Shown piece after piece: positions 60,801 to 64,000 of a stretch of DNA of 64,000 nt; the first letter of the stretch is position 1; every line of letters begins with the position of its first letter. This stretch comes from an uncultured Muribaculaceae bacterium (GTDB lineage Bacteria; Bacteroidota; Bacteroidia; Bacteroidales; Muribaculaceae). Location of the stretch: NCBI GenBank assembly GCA_910578075.1, contig CAJTPK010000014.1, positions 20,299 through 84,298 on the forward strand, read 5' to 3'. The position numbers and the translations under genes were made by a program. The notes under the pieces were generated by a model. That model searched no databases, was not told where the DNA came from, and was given only the letters and a program-made list of their open reading frames with translations.

Positions 60801-63800
60801 TTTGTCTTTACAGAAACCACATTCACAACTTTGTTGACAACATCGCCGTCATTCTGGCAAAGCTCGATGAGACCTGTAGCGCGGTTGTATCCTGCGATAC
60901 CGCCGGCATTGCTGACACCGAAATTCACAGTTCCTGCATTGTAGCATTTCAGCACTTTGCCATTGTCATAGTTCACACCGGCGATACCACCGATATAGTT
61001 GGAAATTCCGTTTACTGTAGCATAGTTGCGGCAGTTTTCGATTATACCGCTGCTCAGACCGGCAATTGCGCCGCCATAGCTATAGAAAGTGAAATCACAA
61101 TCATCTGCGATAATAACGTTTCTTACAGATCCGTTCACACCTATAATGCCAAAGAGACCACTATAAATATATGAATTGTTTTGAGCAGAGCCCTTGTCAT
61201 CGTATACTCCGGCATCAATCTTAAGACCACTTACCTTATGTCCTTTTCCATCGAAAGAACCGTGGAACTCATTGGCAGTCTTGAATCCGACGCCATGGAA
61301 TTCATCACCACCCTTGAAGTCGATGTCATTAGCCATCGCGAAGAAGTCTCCCTTGTGGGTCTGACCATATTTAGCTACAGCCTCATCAAGATTCTGGTAA
61401 TCCTTTATCTCCTTAAGCAGATAAGGATCATCAGCCGTGCCCTCACCGTCGAACAACTTCGGGACAATAGACAGGCGATAGAGCTTGATACCCCAGTTAT
61501 CGGCTGTGGTTGCATTCACAACAGCATTTGCATATTGATCTTTAACGATGATTTTATTGCCATCGAGCTTAAGAGCTGAGGTTTCAGTCTCGGTCTCCCC
61601 TGCCTCTGCATTATGGCTGAGAGTCCAGTTTACATTCGCTGATGAAGTGACCTCGAACTCAACTTTTACCTTGCCACTGTTGTCATTAACACGCAATGTC
61701 AGAGGATAAGCTGAAAGCTCCTGAGCCTGTGTTCCGGTGCCTGTAGTTGCGAGAACCGGATACATCCCTGCCTGCTGTTTCCATACATCCTGGCTGAATC
61801 CTGCCGGAAGAGCAGCTGTGAAGCTACGGGTAGGCAAGCCGTATGTCTCATTGTCCATGCCGAGAATCTGGCTGTCAAAATAGCAGTTCTTGAAACAAAT
61901 CTCTTCAGCGTTCGGACCTGAATAAGAGGAGCTGACAAACACACCTCCGAAGATACCCTTCTTGGTATTGGATGATGTCGAAATGATCTGACCTGAATTG
62001 TAGCAGTTGGTGATATGGCTGACGTTAATCATTTCCATGGGGCGTCCGGATGTGGAGCTATAGCCGACTCCAAGATATCCAACCAGACCACCGACATTCT
62101 CACTTCTGTCGCTCTTGATTATAGTTCCGGAGTTGTAGCAGTCGGTGACTTCCGTTCCGGAAATGTAACCTACAAGACCTCCGGTGTGGGTATCACCGTC
62201 AGTAGTGGAAGTAGCGCTGCCAAGCACGGCGCGTTTTGCCGAAATGGCAGCCGTGTTGAATGATCTGGCAAGACTACTCTGGGTTAGATAACCTGCCACA
62301 CCGCCGATATATCCGTAGCCAAGGGCATCGGTAAGAGTTCCTGATACGTAGCAATCCTCCACAGTGGCACGGATACCAGTACCCACGATTCCGGCACACT
62401 CTTTGTTAGCCATAGAGGACGATGCGCCGTCGAGAGTCACATTAACGCGTGCGGAGCAACGAGCTACAGCTGCGTCCATCACCTGAGCAGCGATACCTGC
62501 GCCGCTTCCGGCGGATGTTATGCTTCCGCTGAAGGAACAATCGGTTATCGAACCGCCTTTTGTCAAGGCACCCACGATACCACCGCCAAGCTCACCATCG
62601 CAATCTACTGATGATGATACAACCGTAATGCCGGAAATCTTACCGGCACAGCTTGCCGCAACAAGTCCGACGTTTGTTCCTATGGCTGTAACAGAGCATT
62701 TCTCCATAGCAAGATTGCTTATGGAAGCGCTCTCGCCCACTGAACCGAAAAGACCTGTATAGTTGAACCCCTTTCCATCAGCTTTGAAGTTGGAAATCTT
62801 ATGTCCCTTACCGTCAAACGCACCCTCAAACGGTGTTGTTGATGTGCCGACGGGAACATATGCAGTTGCGGAAACTCCTGTGAAATCAAGATCATTGCCG
62901 AGTTCGAAATATAGCCCGGCAAGGCTCTCGCCTGCCTCACATGCCTGCGACATTGCCTGGAGATCCTTTACTGACATCACTTTATAAGGTTCTTCCTTGG
63001 TTCCCTTTCCCTGCATGTCAAGTGGCATGCGGACAGGATATTCAATGGCAAGCTCAGTCTCAAGCTGCACCTCATTAAAGGCATAACCTATATACTGAGA
63101 AGGAGCTGCTTTTGCAGAAATCACCCATCCGGGAAGTTCGAATCCACCTTCACCGTCACCTTTGAGCTGCATCTCAGTTCTCCAGTCAACTGACACACCC
63201 CATTTCTCAGATGTGGAATCATATGTGAAGGAAGCTGCATAGTTGCAGAAAGGTCCATAGAACATATTTGTATAAATTACCTGCGGAGACACGATCATCC
63301 GCTTGTCGGAAGTAAGACGTGCAGCCAGGACATCATTTGATGTGAGATTCGACAATCCATAGAGCATGATCTCATTTGATTCAGTCTGCTCAAGTCTCAT
63401 CTCATACATCGAGAGTTTGTTGGCAAGAATGCTATAGCAGCTCACTGTCGTGTTAGGCACACCAAGTATTGAAGTGCCGAAGACATTGAAGAGAGCGCCG
63501 TAATTTGCGCCTGGTGTCGGAGTGCCGTCAACATCGTCCATCTGAGTCACGACAACACCCCATGTGCCGAGCGTGATGTCGCCCGTAGAGGATAGCGTAC
63601 CCTCGATGTCACCTTTCAGCATGATAAACTTGCCCTCGTCGGTAATCTCGATCGGACATACACTGACCTCTCCGTAGCTTGAATGGTCATACACTTTCTG
63701 ACGGGGAATAGACACGCGGCCGGTTTCCTTGTTGACATACATCATCACTTTGGCTCCAAGACCATAAAGGTTTGTCAGAGAGACGGAGTCGGGATAATTT

Positions 63801-64000
63801 GTCTCATCCAATGTAAGGCGATAGCTGGAGATAATATTCTTGAAATTGACATCTTTCGACAGCAATGTGCCTGTCACAAGCTGCGGGGCGGCAGCGTTGA
63901 CCTTGCGCTTGCGCATAGGCTGGATCTTTGTGGCATCCCCTGCCACTGCCTTCCCTATCACGGAATCCACTCCGAGAGCAGCTACGGCATCGACAAACTG
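57827..64000 (-). CDS. Giant GLUG-type repeat surface protein with T9SS tail, 5' end missing
   Basis: The frame is open to the window edge, so at least 2057 codons are seen and the true start lies outside; an apparent start at 63970 is only a GTG inside GVDSV. After a non-repetitive N-terminal part there are three large modules, each opening with GxGTxxxPYxx (GKGTKEEPYKV, GEGTADDPYLL, GEGTAESPYLI) and NDLDF or NDIDF. They are filled with short GLUG-like units (GGLVGY, GGIAGYN, CYNSGTI, CFNTGNVSA, CNNEG variants) that would stack as a beta-helix. The end (VDESFAGKEIKSTQLIDLQG, TMKIEKKIAVK) is a type A T9SS sorting domain. Such proteins are surface adhesins or glycan-interacting fibres. The gene's last about 110 bases and its flank are duplicated at 55645. 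Confidence 0.88.
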   Translation of the reverse strand, partial: QFVDAVAALGVDSVIGKAVAGDATKIQPMRKRKVNAAAPQLVTGTLLSKDVNFKNIISSYRLTLDETNYPDSVSLTNLYGLGAKVMMYVNKETGRVSIPRQKVYDHSSYGEVSVCPIEITDEGKFIMLKGDIEGTLSSTGDITLGTWGVVVTQMDDVDGTPTPGANYGALFNVFGTSILGVPNTTVSCYSILANKLSMYEMRLEQTESNEIMLYGLSNLTSNDVLAARLTSDKRMIVSPQVIYTNMFYGPFCNYAASFTYDSTSEKWGVSVDWRTEMQLKGDGEGGFELPGWVISAKAAPSQYIGYAFNEVQLETELAIEYPVRMPLDMQGKGTKEEPYKVMSVKDLQAMSQACEAGESLAGLYFELGNDLDFTGVSATAYVPVGTSTTPFEGAFDGKGHKISNFKADGKGFNYTGLFGSVGESASISNLAMEKCSVTAIGTNVGLVAASCAGKISGITVVSSSVDCDGELGGGIVGALTKGGSITDCSFSGSITSAGSGAGIAAQVMDAAVARCSARVNVTLDGASSSMANKECAGIVGTGIRATVEDCYVSGTLTDALGYGYIGGVAGYLTQSSLARSFNTAAISAKRAVLGSATSTTDGDTHTGGLVGYISGTEVTDCYNSGTIIKSDRSENVGGLVGYLGVGYSSTSGRPMEMINVSHITNCYNSGQIISTSSNTKKGIFGGVFVSSSYSGPNAEEICFKNCYFDSQILGMDNETYGLPTRSFTAALPAGFSQDVWKQQAGMYPVLATTGTGTQAQELSAYPLTLRVNDNSGKVKVEFEVTSSANVNWTLSHNAEAGETETETSALKLDGNKIIVKDQYANAVVNATTADNWGIKLYRLSIVPKLFDGEGTADDPYLLKEIKDYQNLDEAVAKYGQTHKGDFFAMANDIDFKGGDEFHGVGFKTANEFHGSFDGKGHKVSGLKIDAGVYDDKGSAQNNSYIYSGLFGIIGVNGSVRNVIIADDCDFTFYSYGGAIAGLSSGIIENCRNYATVNGISNYIGGIAGVNYDNGKVLKCYNAGTVNFGVSNAGGIAGYNRATGLIELCQNDGDVVNKVVNVVSVKTKSNTAGGIVGYNYGSVSRTVNNGQVRAYHTAGGIAGITNIYSGEGNISNSVNNALVNNIDETLYRGGVIGELKGNCQLTNNYYDASINVNGAASNNGVPGVKGLYSSEMLSGTAFEGLDAADFDIAADSYPVLKLFADEAASKALRSIYVGFAPKMLRTNVLEETPLSKAEGVKYGLEKGESFGIKDGFLTVVKPEGMTVATDSLTASIGDKYIKSYRINSVPVILKGEGTAESPYLIETSADWNKLADFMASSNWEYSGNVFRIENDLDFKGDSIRLAAVNGVNFQATLDGNGRTIKNYVYTNKNSIKTKLEGPNLYVGKYLGLIGTLGSGGIVKNLTIDGVLQGHSYLGSIVGENYGRIENVKNLGKVETLTDSYAAGIASRSYTGSSIVNCVNEGPVISKKTYATGLVYESKVGSLIENCTNKGELTSTTTGTFGLAYKVAGTIKGCSNEGKMMATGTMVGLVHTLDVTAHMEDCVNYADLDLSGLAKPGGSLFGIANTLTAVKTPDPESDGAQMINCHNYGNIKGASYLYGGFKTVGAGWTIQNCSNTGNIEGTGYAAGLAGDIGGGKSEDLLTVVKGCFNTGNVSANGTKVAGLAEQLKNFALMEDCYNLGNVTTANSGLTSAGLVAQCNGVMERCFNAGDVLSAGNAVGGIFGYMAAGDVKYPAAVRNSFNIGDVTTTYTGTNTNGHAGGLGGYLSTCNDDAPHVVENCYNTGNVTASKRVAGLFAGAFRPSSIVKNCYNSGKITCLDADDSGRYYWSGTTFTNNYEYTSNGVTQKMLAGHENCFYDATVNPGKEFRSVPGSAKTTEELRNLQISEAFVLPEHGGYPILKDFAEADAAHAGSALILLSAKENEAHDNVTSEITLVAPAGAEWTASDIKDEAAPAAEAEGTSACLKIEDGKAVPAASGKVLLTCTYKGMSKNYELNVNYTGTSGVDESFAGKEIKSTQLIDLQGRTVVEPEAGVVYIVKTVYTDGTMKIEKKIAVK

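Noticed and set aside
59000..63900. Possible CRISPR-like or satellite DNA repeats inside the giant gene
   Set aside because: The repetition is in protein sequence (GLUG-like units) with varied codons, as expected of a beta-helix surface protein.

Overview
The window reads as a chromosomal segment of a gut-type Bacteroidota bacterium, order Bacteroidales, perhaps a Muribaculaceae relative. This is inferred from gene content: a SusC/SusD locus, type IX secretion (T9SS) sorting tails, PorZ, GH3-type acyl ligase, BspA-like LRR protein, and promoters of the TTTG-N19/20-TAnnTTTG type. Species cannot be named from sequence alone. No rRNA, transposase, integrase or CRISPR array was seen.

Layout. 1-3.2 kb: envelope housekeeping genes (end of bamA, two OmpH/Skp chaperones, murI, a small TPR protein). 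3.3-16.5 kb: a polymorphic-toxin island. It has one 2039-residue SpvB/FG-GAP/RHS protein with a C-terminal GIY-YIG nuclease tip, then six paralogous putative immunity genes. Between them lie two near-identical mini-proteins with a YD-like motif and a T9SS-like tail, two eroded remnants of those tails, and copies of an intergenic repeat. 16.5-20.7 kb: an orphan gene, a MITE-like element with about 34-bp inverted ends, tRNA-Leu(TAA), rpoN, a membrane coiled-coil protein and tRNA-Leu(CAA). 20.7-23.5 kb: a three-gene translationally coupled nucleotide-sugar operon on the minus strand. 23.6-29.9 kb: MATE transporter, GH3 ligase, outer-membrane phospholipase A, GT2 glycosyltransferase and an Mrp ATPase. 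30.0-49.5 kb, all minus strand: a polysaccharide utilisation locus (PUL). It contains a GH43-phosphatase fusion, two metallophosphoesterases (one fused to a SusE-like lipoprotein domain), a T9SS-tailed surface protein, SusD, SusC, sialate O-acetylesterase, a TPR/DUF6377-type regulator and a GH43-GH3 fusion. 49.8-55 kb: a compact minus-strand operon rdgB-porZ-LRR-trmB. 55-57.8 kb: repeats, an eroded T9SS tail, three tandem lipoprotein-like genes and a 39-codon ORF. 57.8-64 kb: a giant GLUG-type repeat protein with a T9SS tail, its 5' end beyond the window.

How the genes work together. The PUL would bind, import and trim a glycan. Three phosphatase domains suggest that the substrate carries phosphate esters, or that phosphate is harvested together with sugar. 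PorZ, made from the rdgB operon, is part of the T9SS that would display several tail-bearing proteins here (the 33.7 kb protein, the giant GLUG protein, perhaps the RHS-associated mini-proteins). The RHS island looks like an interbacterial toxin with an expanded, recombining immunity array, and is the most unusual part of the window.

Limits. All family calls come from reading motifs; no database search was run. Promoter and terminator calls are by eye. Identities and boundaries of repeats are approximate where stated.
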